Part shown: positions 58,264-64,000 of the stretch, piece by piece
How the letters are laid out: every line of letters starts with the position of its first letter
Numbering within the stretch: position 1 is the first letter of the stretch
Assembly: GCA_934183155.1 (NCBI GenBank)
Contig: CAKPSB010000004.1
Location: 1 to 64,000 of the forward strand
Direction of reading: 5' to 3'
DNA length: 64,000 nt
Origin: an uncultured Bacilli bacterium
Lineage (GTDB): Bacteria > Bacillota_I > Bacilli_A > RF39 > UBA660
Position numbers and translations under genes: made by a program
Notes under the pieces: model-generated
Database searches by the model: none
What the model was told of the DNA's origin: nothing
The model's input: the letters and a program-made list of their open reading frames with translations, nothing else

Positions 58264-59115
58264 TTATTTTATTTCAGCTTTAGTAAAAAACTCATCAAGC
58301 TTACTTGTTTCATCTGTATATCCATTAAGAACTGATAAAACTTTATCACCTTTAATACCCAATGTAAGTGGTGTACCCCAATCACTATTTTCTTTAAAGT
58401 AGCTCAAAGAAGACATAAACTTTTGAGATTCAGAATCTTCTAAAGTATCAATATCCATATAATAAACAGGAACATTCTTCTTACCAGCATATTCATTAAT
58501 AACTGGTTTAAATTGTTTACAATAGCCACAAGTTGATTGAGTTACAATAAATGCAAAAGTCTCATTACTATTAACTAAACATTCATATTGATCATAAGTT
58601 AATTTAGAAAGATTCTTATATTCACCATCACTAGTAGCGCCACAAGCAAATTTAGCAAGTCCAGATTCTTTTAAAGCATTATAAATCTTATTACTATCAG
58701 TTAGTCCATCTAATCCGTAAATAACTTTTTTCTTCTCTAAAACAACCAAACTAGCATCTTTAAAACTAACTTTATCATTTTTCAATTTTTTCTTAATAAG
58801 TTTTAAATCAGTATTAGAAATTTCATCACTTAAATAATAAATGCCATGACCTGTTTTTAAAGCAGCTTCATTTAACGCCTTCTTCTCATCGTTATTTAAA
58901 CCATCAGAAATAGCAATTGCTACTTTTTCTTTTTTGTTATATAAACACTCATATTGTTTGTAATTTACACTACCAATTTTTGAATACTTCTTATCACCCT
59001 TAACTCCACACATAAAAGTATTATCAGCTTCAGGCCAAAATGAAATAACCAAAATAACTGCAATAAATAATACTACCACTAAAAAAAATGTAAGCATTCT
59101 TTTATTTTCATTCAT
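58264..59115 (-). CDS. Membrane-anchored protein with two thioredoxin-like repeats
   Basis: One membrane segment (about 7-27), then two related halves. Both begin with a C-G-x-x-x-D-x-x-Y-x-x-[IL]-x-x-[LV]-x-Y-x-Q-Y-E-C-L pattern (around 36 and 157). The second half has a thioredoxin site CGYCKQF and TPLTL before the C terminus; the first half has no CxxC at the matching place. The second half could reduce or oxidise disulfides outside the membrane, possibly those of the cysteine-rich pilus proteins, but this is only an idea. Extended -10 promoter before the gene. Confidence 0.75.
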   Translation of the reverse strand: MNENKRMLTFFLVVVLFIAVILVISFWPEADNTFMCGVKGDKKYSKIGSVNYKQYECLYNKKEKVAIAISDGLNNDEKKALNEAALKTGHGIYYLSDEISNTDLKLIKKKLKNDKVSFKDASLVVLEKKKVIYGLDGLTDSNKIYNALKESGLAKFACGATSDGEYKNLSKLTYDQYECLVNSNETFAFIVTQSTCGYCKQFKPVINEYAGKKNVPVYYMDIDTLEDSESQKFMSSLSYFKENSDWGTPLTLGIKGDKVLSVLNGYTDETSKLDEFFTKAEIK

Positions 59116-59137
59116 ATTATACCTCTTTTCTCCATAT

Positions 59138-59167
59138 ATAATAACATATTTTAACTTTTCTAATCAA
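59138..59167 (-). promoter_or_regulatory. Promoter for the thioredoxin-like gene
   Basis: TTGATT (59167-59162), 18 bases, TATTAT (59143-59138) with TGT before it. Confidence 0.55.
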
Positions 59168-59230
59168 CAAAATAAATAACTTTTTACAAATTATCCACAA
59201 TAATAAACATAATAAAGCATATATTTAACC

Positions 59231-60040
59231 ATGAAATATATATTATTAATGATAAAAGGCTTTATAGTTGGAGTGGCAAAAATAATTCCTGGCATAAGTG
59301 GCGCCGTTTTAGCAATATCACTAGGAATATATGAAAAATTAATAAGTATAATAGCCAACCCACTCAAAATAAATATAAATGATTTAAAATTCATCGTCAG
59401 TATTATGCTTGGCATGCTAACAAGCATTTTATTACTATCAAATTTTATAAAATGGATTCTAACTCTTTACTACGTTTGGGCAGTGTTCTTATTCATAGGC
59501 CTAATCATAGGAAGTACAAAAGACATTACCTCAAAAATAACATTAAAAAAAACAAATATTTTTTGTATACTTATAACTATTTTTATCTCATATATATTAT
59601 TAATTAATCATAATTTTAATATAAAAGAAAATAATCCATATCTTATAATGGGCGCGCTAGAAGCTCTAACAACCATCATACCAGGCATCAGTGGTACCGC
59701 TATATTCATCTCATTAGGTCTATATACAAAAATGTTAGAACTATATAATTTACTTATAACCTTTAACATAAACATAAAATTTATTATAGATTTTATAATA
59801 GGTTTCATATTAAGCTTAACCCTATGTGCCAAAACAATAAATTACTTATTCAATAAACACCAATCAATAGCATATTCAATCGTTCTAGGGCTTATGATAA
59901 CGTCATTATTTGTCATGTTTAAATCAATTTTTAAATACAAACTAACTTTATTCAAAATAATTATAGGAATTATCTTACTTATTACAGGATATAAATGCAC
60001 AAAAAAAATAAATAGTTTTCTATCAAATTATTCAAATTAA
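59231..60040 (+). CDS. DUF368 (PopT) family membrane protein
   Basis: A 269-residue polytopic protein. GFIVGVAKIIPGISGAVLAI at the start and MGALEALTTIIPGISGTAIF in the second half are inverted-repeat-like G-x-x-x-x-x-P-G-x-S-G motifs of DUF368. Members (PopT) return undecaprenyl phosphate across the membrane for wall synthesis. A single DnaA-box-like TTATCCACA lies upstream; it is probably not functional. Confidence 0.88.
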   Translation: MKYILLMIKGFIVGVAKIIPGISGAVLAISLGIYEKLISIIANPLKININDLKFIVSIMLGMLTSILLLSNFIKWILTLYYVWAVFLFIGLIIGSTKDITSKITLKKTNIFCILITIFISYILLINHNFNIKENNPYLIMGALEALTTIIPGISGTAIFISLGLYTKMLELYNLLITFNINIKFIIDFIIGFILSLTLCAKTINYLFNKHQSIAYSIVLGLMITSLFVMFKSIFKYKLTLFKIIIGIILLITGYKCTKKINSFLSNYSN

Positions 60041-60066
60041 TTCATAAAATTAAATGAGGTGAAATA

Positions 60067-60378
60067 ATGGACAAAAAATTGCCAAAAATTTTTGCAAATA
60101 AAATAAATGAAAAAGCAGGGAATAACGAAACTATCTACTATAGTGATAAACAAGAAAAAGAAACTCAACAAAAAAACAATTATAAAAAAAATATAAATCA
60201 AAAAATAAACGAAATATTTAATTCAAACAATTATATTTATAAAGCTGATGTTAAAATAAAGCTCAAAAATGAAACCATAAAAAAAAGAATTGTTGGTCAC
60301 AACACAACCCATTTAATTACAATTGATAATGAGCTTATTCCCATAACCGACATAATTGATATAGAAAAAACAAATTAA
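60067..60378 (+). CDS. Small lysine-rich protein of unknown function
   Basis: A 103-residue soluble protein behind AGGTGAAATA. The first part (KLPKIFANKIN, NETIYYS) is charged and probably disordered; the last 45 residues (YKADVKIKLKNETIKKRIVG, TTHLITIDNELIPITDI) look like a small beta fold. It follows the DUF368 gene after 26 bases. No family is recognised. Confidence 0.5.
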   Translation: MDKKLPKIFANKINEKAGNNETIYYSDKQEKETQQKNNYKKNINQKINEIFNSNNYIYKADVKIKLKNETIKKRIVGHNTTHLITIDNELIPITDIIDIEKTN

Positions 60379-60416
60379 AAAATATCTAGCATATAAAACT
60401 GCTAAATATTTTTTAT
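60376..60416 (+). terminator. Possible terminator after the small lysine-rich gene
   Basis: AAATAT..AGC and GCT..ATATTT form an imperfect stem followed by TTTTATATTTT. Confidence 0.45.
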
Positions 60417-60460
60417 ATTTTATTAAACCAAAAAAGGTACACTAAGTAATAATTTTTTAT

Positions 60461-60492
60461 TATAAAAATAAAAACTCTCTAAAAAGAGAGTT
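60461..60492 (-). terminator. Terminator of the tRNA-Arg/Pro unit
   Basis: AACTCTCT and AGAGAGTT around four bases, with TTTTATTTTTATA on the minus strand. Confidence 0.85.
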
Positions 60493-60503
60493 AATAATCT
60501 TAC

Positions 60504-60580
60504 TGGTCGGGAAAACAGGATTTGAACCTGCAACCCCTTGGTCCCAAACCAAGTGCTCTACCAAGTTGAACTATTTCCCG
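60504..60580 (-). tRNA. tRNA-Pro (anticodon TGG)
   Basis: CGGGAAA/TTTCCCG acceptor, CCA encoded, anticodon loop TTTGGGA between CTTGG and CCAAG. Confidence 0.95.
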
Positions 60581-60585
60581 ATAAC

Positions 60586-60662
60586 TGGCGCGCCCAGTAG
60601 GGGTCGAACCCGCAACCTTTTGATCCGTAGTCAAACGCTCTATCCAATTGAGCTATGGGCGC
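60586..60662 (-). tRNA. tRNA-Arg (anticodon ACG)
   Basis: GCGCCCA/TGGGCGC acceptor, CCA encoded, loop CTACGGA between TTTGA and TCAAA. Anticodon A34 needs TadA for inosine. Confidence 0.95.
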
Positions 60663-60692
60663 AAACCCTACACACAAACGTGGTACACATAA

Positions 60693-60721
60693 ATACTACC
60701 ACAAACAAAAAAATTAGTCAA
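60693..60721 (-). promoter_or_regulatory. Promoter for the tRNA-Arg/Pro unit
   Basis: TTGACT (60721-60716), 17 bases, TAGTAT (60698-60693). Confidence 0.75.
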
Positions 60722-60761
60722 GTTCTTTATGCACACAAACAAATTTAACTTTAAAGTAATC

Positions 60762-60786
60762 AAAAACCCTTGAAAACCAAGGGAAA
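60762..60786 (-). terminator. Terminator of the eleven-tRNA unit
   Basis: CCCTTG and CAAGGG around a T-rich loop, followed by TTTTTGATT on the minus strand, just after tRNA-Phe. Confidence 0.8.
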
Positions 60787-60796
60787 ATTACTCAGA

Positions 60797-60872
<76 letters not shown>

Positions 60873-60876
60873 AAGA

Positions 60877-60952
60877 TGGCGGTTCCGACGGGAATTGAAC
60901 CCGCGATCTTCTGCGTGACAGGCAGACGTGATAACCGCTACACTACGGAACC
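60877..60952 (-). tRNA. tRNA-Asp (anticodon GTC)
   Basis: GGTTCCG/CGGAACC acceptor with discriminator G, CCA encoded, loop CTGTCAC between TCTGC and GCAGA. Confidence 0.95.
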
Positions 60953-60953
60953 A

Positions 60954-61030
<77 letters not shown>

Positions 61031-61039
61031 ATATAAAAG

Positions 61040-61130
61040 TGGCGGAGGAACTGGGATTCGAACCCAGGCGCCGCTCGCACGACCTGCCGGTTTTCAAGAC
61101 CGGTCCCTTCAACCGCTTGGGTATTCCTCC
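61040..61130 (-). tRNA. tRNA-Ser (anticodon TGA)
   Basis: GGAGGAA/TTCCTCC acceptor, long variable arm, loop CTTGAAA between CCGGT and ACCGG, CCA encoded. It is the only serine tRNA in the window and a possible ligand of the serS T-box family. Confidence 0.95.
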
Positions 61131-61136
61131 AAAAAG

Positions 61137-61225
61137 TGGTGCCTGAGGCCGGACTTGAACCGGCACGGGATTTGACTCCCGCAGGATTTTAAGTCCTGTG
61201 CGTCTACCTATTTCGCCACTCAGGC
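61137..61225 (-). tRNA. tRNA-Leu (anticodon TAA)
   Basis: GCCTGAG/CTCAGGC acceptor, long variable arm, loop CTTAAAA between CAGGA and TCCTG, CCA encoded. Confidence 0.95.
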
Positions 61226-61262
61226 GTTAAAAACCTAACTAAATAGGTTTTACAAACAAAAA

Positions 61263-61338
61263 TGGTGACCTGTTCGGGATTCGAACCCGAGACCCTTTGA
61301 TTAAAAGTCAAATGCTCTACCGACTGAGCTAACAGATC
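61263..61338 (-). tRNA. tRNA-Lys (anticodon TTT)
   Basis: GATCTGT/ACAGGTC acceptor, loop CTTTTAA between TTTGA and TCAAA, CCA encoded. Confidence 0.95.
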
Positions 61339-61343
61339 AAATG

Positions 61344-61418
61344 TGGTTGCCTCGGCTAGATTCGAACTAGCGCATGCCACAGTCAAAGTGTGGTGCCTTA
61401 CCGCTTGGCTACGAGGCA
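61344..61418 (-). tRNA. tRNA-Gln (anticodon TTG)
   Basis: TGCCTCG/CGAGGCA acceptor, loop CTTTGAC between CCACA and TGTGG, T-stem GCTAG/CTAGC fully paired, CCA encoded. Confidence 0.95.
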
Positions 61419-61425
61419 ATATAAG

Positions 61426-61509
61426 TGGTGGAGAGAGATGGATTCGAACCATCGAACCCGAAGGAACAGATTTACAGTCTGCCGCGTTTAACCACTTCGC
61501 TACCTCTCC
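61426..61509 (-). tRNA. tRNA-Tyr (anticodon GTA)
   Basis: GGAGAGG/TCTCTCC acceptor, long variable arm, loop CTGTAAA between CAGA and TCTG, CCA encoded. Confidence 0.95.
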
Positions 61510-61555
61510 GAGTAATAAGAACAAACTTAACTCAAATAATACATAATCTTTCAAA

Positions 61556-61630
61556 TGGTTGCCTCGGCTGGATTCGAACTAGCGCATGTCGCATTCAGAG
61601 TGCGATGCCTTACCACTTGGCTACGAGGCA
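61556..61630 (-). tRNA. tRNA-Gln (anticodon CTG), duplicated with a T-stem mismatch
   Basis: Same acceptor, D arm and T loop as the tRNA-Gln(TTG) 138 bases away, but the anticodon arm is TCGCA-CTCTGAA-TGCGA. One base change makes the T stem GCTAG/CCAGC with an A-C mismatch. CCA is encoded. It looks like a copy whose anticodon arm has diverged. Confidence 0.9.
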
Positions 61631-61638
61631 ATATAAAA

Positions 61639-61714
<76 letters not shown>

Positions 61715-61721
61715 AAAAAAA

Positions 61722-61798
61722 TGGTGGGCGCTATAGGACTCGAACCTATGACCCCCTGCTTGTAAGGCAGGTGCTCTAACCAACTGAGCTAAGCGCCC
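61722..61798 (-). tRNA. tRNA-Val (anticodon TAC)
   Basis: GGGCGCT/AGCGCCC acceptor, loop CTTACAA between CCTGC and GCAGG, CCA encoded. First tRNA of the unit, 25 bases after the promoter. Confidence 0.95.
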
Positions 61799-61822
61799 AA
61801 AATAACTCATCAGACGTTACTA

Positions 61823-61851
61823 AATATATCATTTGTAAATTCATTTGTCAA
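61823..61851 (-). promoter_or_regulatory. Promoter for the eleven-tRNA unit
   Basis: TTGACA (61851-61846), 17 bases, TATATT (61828-61823). The -35 box lies within the last codons of the S1 protein gene. Confidence 0.85.
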
Positions 61852-62215
61852 TAGGATTTGCACTTTTTTTAATTTTTTTTAACTGTTTATTAACCCAAAA
61901 AGGTAAATTAGCCTTTAAAGTACTAAATCCATGTGCTGTTGGAACAAGTTTTCCTTTTTTTGACCTACCATTAATTTTATAATTAATATTCTTAATACTT
62001 AATTTTAAATGTGCCTCCGCCTCATCAACATCAAGTATTTCCACATATATTCTATCCCCAACATTCAAAAAATCATGAATGTCCTTAACAAAACCACTTG
62101 ATATTTCAGATATATGAATCAAACCAGTATAATATTCATCAAATGTCATAAACGCCCCATATGGTTCAATACAACTTACTGTACCTTTTATTACCTTTCC
62201 TTTAACATATTTCAT
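61841..62215 (-). CDS. S1 RNA-binding domain protein (YugI/CvfD-like)
   Basis: A 124-residue protein with one S1 domain (residues 3-75: GKVIKGTVSCIEPYGAFMTF, GLIHISEISSGFV, VGDRIYVEILDVD) and a basic C-terminal tail. This is the YugI/GSP13/CvfD layout, which binds RNA and ribosomes in stress responses. It is a single gene. Confidence 0.85.
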   Translation of the reverse strand: MKYVKGKVIKGTVSCIEPYGAFMTFDEYYTGLIHISEISSGFVKDIHDFLNVGDRIYVEILDVDEAEAHLKLSIKNINYKINGRSKKGKLVPTAHGFSTLKANLPFWVNKQLKKIKKSANPIDK

Positions 62216-62279
62216 AACAACTAATATCCTTCCTACAAATAATTATAACATGTATAAACAAACATGTAAATTAATAAAT

Positions 62280-62308
62280 TTTACTTAAAATATAAATTAA
62301 TATATAAT
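62280..62308 (+). promoter_or_regulatory. Promoter for the NifU-like gene
   Basis: TTTACT, 17 bases, TATAAT; AAAGGAG follows 11 bases later. Confidence 0.65.
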
Positions 62309-62329
62309 ATCTATAGAAAGGAGTTAAAC

Positions 62330-62557
62330 ATGACTGACGAAGAAAAAATAAAAAACATAATAAATAAATTAAGACCATTTCTAATAAATGATGGTGGCGA
62401 TATAAAATTTATAAAATATGAAAATAATATTGTATATATAAAAATGTTAGGCGCATGTGCCGGATGCAATCTTATCGACGTAACATTAAAAGAAGGGGTT
62501 GAAACCGCTATCAAAGAAGAAGTTCCAAGTGTTAAAGAAGTTATAAACCTATCTTAA
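62330..62557 (+). CDS. NifU-like (YutI) iron-sulfur scaffold
   Basis: A 75-residue NifU C-terminal domain: INKLRPFLINDGGDIKFI and MLGACAGCNLIDVTLKEGVE. The CAGC cysteines can carry a [4Fe-4S] cluster for delivery to other proteins. Its stop overlaps that of the convergent coat-kinase-like gene by four bases; the yutH-yutI pair has the same partners in Bacillus. Confidence 0.92.
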   Translation: MTDEEKIKNIINKLRPFLINDGGDIKFIKYENNIVYIKMLGACAGCNLIDVTLKEGVETAIKEEVPSVKEVINLS

Positions 62558-63438
62558 TATTCTAACCACTCAATTGTTGGAATACTAAGAAAAGTTTTAT
62601 AAAACCGATATAACTTTTTCATCAGCTTCTCATATTCATAAGCCCTATTTATAAGTTCTGAAAGATCATCATCTTTTTTTTTGCCCTTAATTATCTCTTC
62701 AATCAAATCAAAATAATAAGTTGGATATAACATCCGCGCCAAAAAAATTAAATACTCATCATATGACAAATTGTTTTTATTAAAATAATTCACCATATCA
62801 TCAAAAATATCTAATCCAGAAAAAAACTTACTTTTCAAATACTCCACCACATCTCTAACCCTATAATCAATTAAAATGTTAAAAGGATTATAAAAATCAT
62901 AACTGTCCTCTAAATACTCCACTCTCTTATGAGAAAACGACAAAAAAGCATTTTTTTCTATTGAATTAAAAAGTTGAATTGCCGTCTCACCAAAAGCCAA
63001 AAAATAACTAAAACTTTCCCTCATTAAAGGATAATTATAACCAAGCATATTTACTTGATATTCCAAACTATCATTTTTTAAAGCCCATATACTGCCATTA
63101 TTAATCACCATATCACTAAAAATTATTTTACTAGAAAAAAAGGCCACATCGTCAAAAGAAATTTTTTTATCATAATAAACAGTTAACATCAAAACATAAT
63201 ATTTACCATCAATAAAAGTTAAAACATTACCATCCTTATTAACAATAATATGATGAACATATATATTGTTATTCAAAAGGTAAAGGTGTCTATCATATAT
63301 TTTTTTAACCTCATCTATATCATCTAAATACTGTACAAAAAAATATCTCCACTTACCTATAAAAAAATAGTATCCGCGCATCGTTTGAAAAATATTTTCT
63401 GGATAAAGATTATAATAAAAATTAATTACATTTTTCAT
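62554..63438 (-). CDS. Spore coat protein of the CotS/YutH family
   Basis: A 294-residue protein of aromatic-rich sequence with no signal peptide. The C-terminal third (YLIFLARMLYPTYYFDLIEEI, then NRAYEYEKLMKKLY) resembles YutH/CotS, proteins with a kinase-like fold that sit in the spore coat. The match is weak by sequence alone; its place next to a NifU-like gene, as with yutH-yutI in Bacillus, supports the call. I start at ATG 63438 behind GAGGG. Confidence 0.65.
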   Translation of the reverse strand: MKNVINFYYNLYPENIFQTMRGYYFFIGKWRYFFVQYLDDIDEVKKIYDRHLYLLNNNIYVHHIIVNKDGNVLTFIDGKYYVLMLTVYYDKKISFDDVAFFSSKIIFSDMVINNGSIWALKNDSLEYQVNMLGYNYPLMRESFSYFLAFGETAIQLFNSIEKNAFLSFSHKRVEYLEDSYDFYNPFNILIDYRVRDVVEYLKSKFFSGLDIFDDMVNYFNKNNLSYDEYLIFLARMLYPTYYFDLIEEIIKGKKKDDDLSELINRAYEYEKLMKKLYRFYKTFLSIPTIEWLEY

Positions 63439-63513
63439 AAAATCCCTCATAAAATTTTATGCATGCAAAAAAAGAAAAACACTTAAAAATATAACATTTG
63501 GGTTTTGGCATAT

Positions 63514-63540
63514 ACCAAATACATTTTTTTGAATATGTTA
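63514..63540 (+). promoter_or_regulatory. Possible sigma-K promoter for the coat gene
   Basis: AC, 16 bases, AATATGTTA, close to the sigma-K pattern AC-n16-CATAnnnTA with one mismatch. Fitting for a mother-cell coat gene, but a weak consensus. Confidence 0.35.
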
Positions 63541-63568
63541 TATTGAAAATAAAGAAGGGGTGGATTAT

Positions 63569-63994
63569 ATGTGTAATAATACTGACAGTTCATGTATTTC
63601 CGAAATATTAACCGTTATTAACATTTTACAAGATAATGCTGAATGTTCAGACAGTTGTCTTGATACATGCGATCGAGGATTTCTAGGAAATACAGTTTCT
63701 ACTTTAGGACTTAATACTAGACCAGTTATGCTCTACACAAGTGCAGGTGGTGGTACACCTTGGAAAATGCCAACAACAAAAGAAAACATAGACTGCTCAA
63801 CTGGAGGCAATTGTTCAAGCGTCTTCCGTGTTGAAAAAGTTGATGGTGATTGTGCAACATTTCGAGTATTAATGGCTAACCCAGACGTCAGTGCATCATA
63901 TCCTTATGTTGCTACGAATTCATTTTTCACAATGAATTTAAAATGCGTTTGTTGTCTAAAATGCTTAAATGATACTTATGTAGATGCCGTATAA
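63569..63994 (+). CDS. CotY/CotZ/ExsY-like Cys-rich spore coat protein
   Basis: A 141-residue protein with many cysteines (CISEILTVINIL; CSDSCLDTC; CSTGGNC; CVCCLKC), RPVMLYTSAGG-TPWKM, SVFRVEKVDGDCATFRVL and a final L-K-C-V-C-C-L-K-C-L. This is the CotY/CotZ/ExsY pattern; these proteins crystallise by disulfides into the outer spore crust or exosporium. I start at ATG 63569 behind AAGGGGTGG. The stop lies six bases from the end of the window. Confidence 0.9.
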   Translation: MCNNTDSSCISEILTVINILQDNAECSDSCLDTCDRGFLGNTVSTLGLNTRPVMLYTSAGGGTPWKMPTTKENIDCSTGGNCSSVFRVEKVDGDCATFRVLMANPDVSASYPYVATNSFFTMNLKCVCCLKCLNDTYVDAV

Positions 63995-64000
63995 CAAAAA

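Noticed and set aside
59191..59199. Perfect DnaA box TTATCCACA
   Set aside because: Only one copy, no cluster, no DUE and no dnaA/dnaN nearby. It is upstream of the DUF368 gene and is probably chance; it does not mark an origin.

Overview
The window is about 64 kb of AT-rich chromosome from a low-GC, Gram-positive, endospore-forming member of the Bacillota. The gene neighbourhoods follow Bacillus (rimP-nusA-ylxR-infB-rbfA, yabG-veg-spoVG-yabP-yabQ-divIC, ymfM-pgsA-recA, gpsB-rnpB, scpA-scpB, yutH-yutI), but the gene set looks streamlined. AlaRS and RimP have lost C-terminal domains, and cinA, ylxQ and secG are missing from their usual places. This fits an uncultured gut Bacilli lineage related to RF39; that placement is inference. 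TGA is a stop codon here (infB and gerQ end in it, and prfB is present), so the mycoplasma code is excluded. Spore genes (SASP, YabG, YabP, YabQ, GerQ, YutH-like, CotY/CotZ-like) argue for real sporulation.

Layout. 1-5.0 kb: two translation operons on the minus strand (infC-rpmI behind an L20 leader; rimP-nusA-rnpM-infB-rbfA). 5.1-7.8 kb: three plus-strand genes for membrane-associated hydrolases. 7.8-17.6 kb: an ADP-ribosylglycohydrolase fused to an alpha/beta hydrolase, tmRNA with smpB and rnr, rmuC, a SASP gene, thiI and ezrA. 17.7-19.8 kb: an M20 peptidase/GNAT operon behind a leader peptide and a mutually exclusive hairpin set that looks like a ribosome-mediated attenuator. 20-28 kb: rhodanese, pduL, gerQ, lemA, divIC, the yab sporulation genes, ftsEX, yitT, and prfB with its programmed +1 frameshift. 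28.2-40.0 kb: a 12-gene Tad-like pilus operon. 40-43 kb: pflB-pflA. 43-48.4 kb: tRNA-Leu, scpAB, recA with a LexA box, pgsA and a RodZ-like gene. 48.4-59 kb: rnpB, gpsB, compact alaS, frr, T-box-controlled serS, a membrane nuclease, polA and a duplicated thioredoxin-like protein. 59-60.4 kb: a DUF368/PopT transporter. 60.5-61.8 kb: 13 tRNA genes. 61.8-64 kb: an S1 protein, a NifU-like scaffold and two spore coat genes.

The best candidates for an undescribed system are two. The first is the Tad-like operon: it has CpaF, TadB, TadC, CpaB and TadZ-like parts, four small pilin-like proteins that start with the same M-[K/R]-E-[A/S] sequence and have no leader peptide, no prepilin peptidase gene in the operon, and large unknown surface proteins. 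The second is the peptidase/acetyltransferase operon under leader-peptide attenuation, where the leader contains Arg/Lys-rich +X+ motifs of the kind known to stall drug-bound ribosomes.

All identifications come from reading motifs and gene order by eye; no database search or structure prediction was run.
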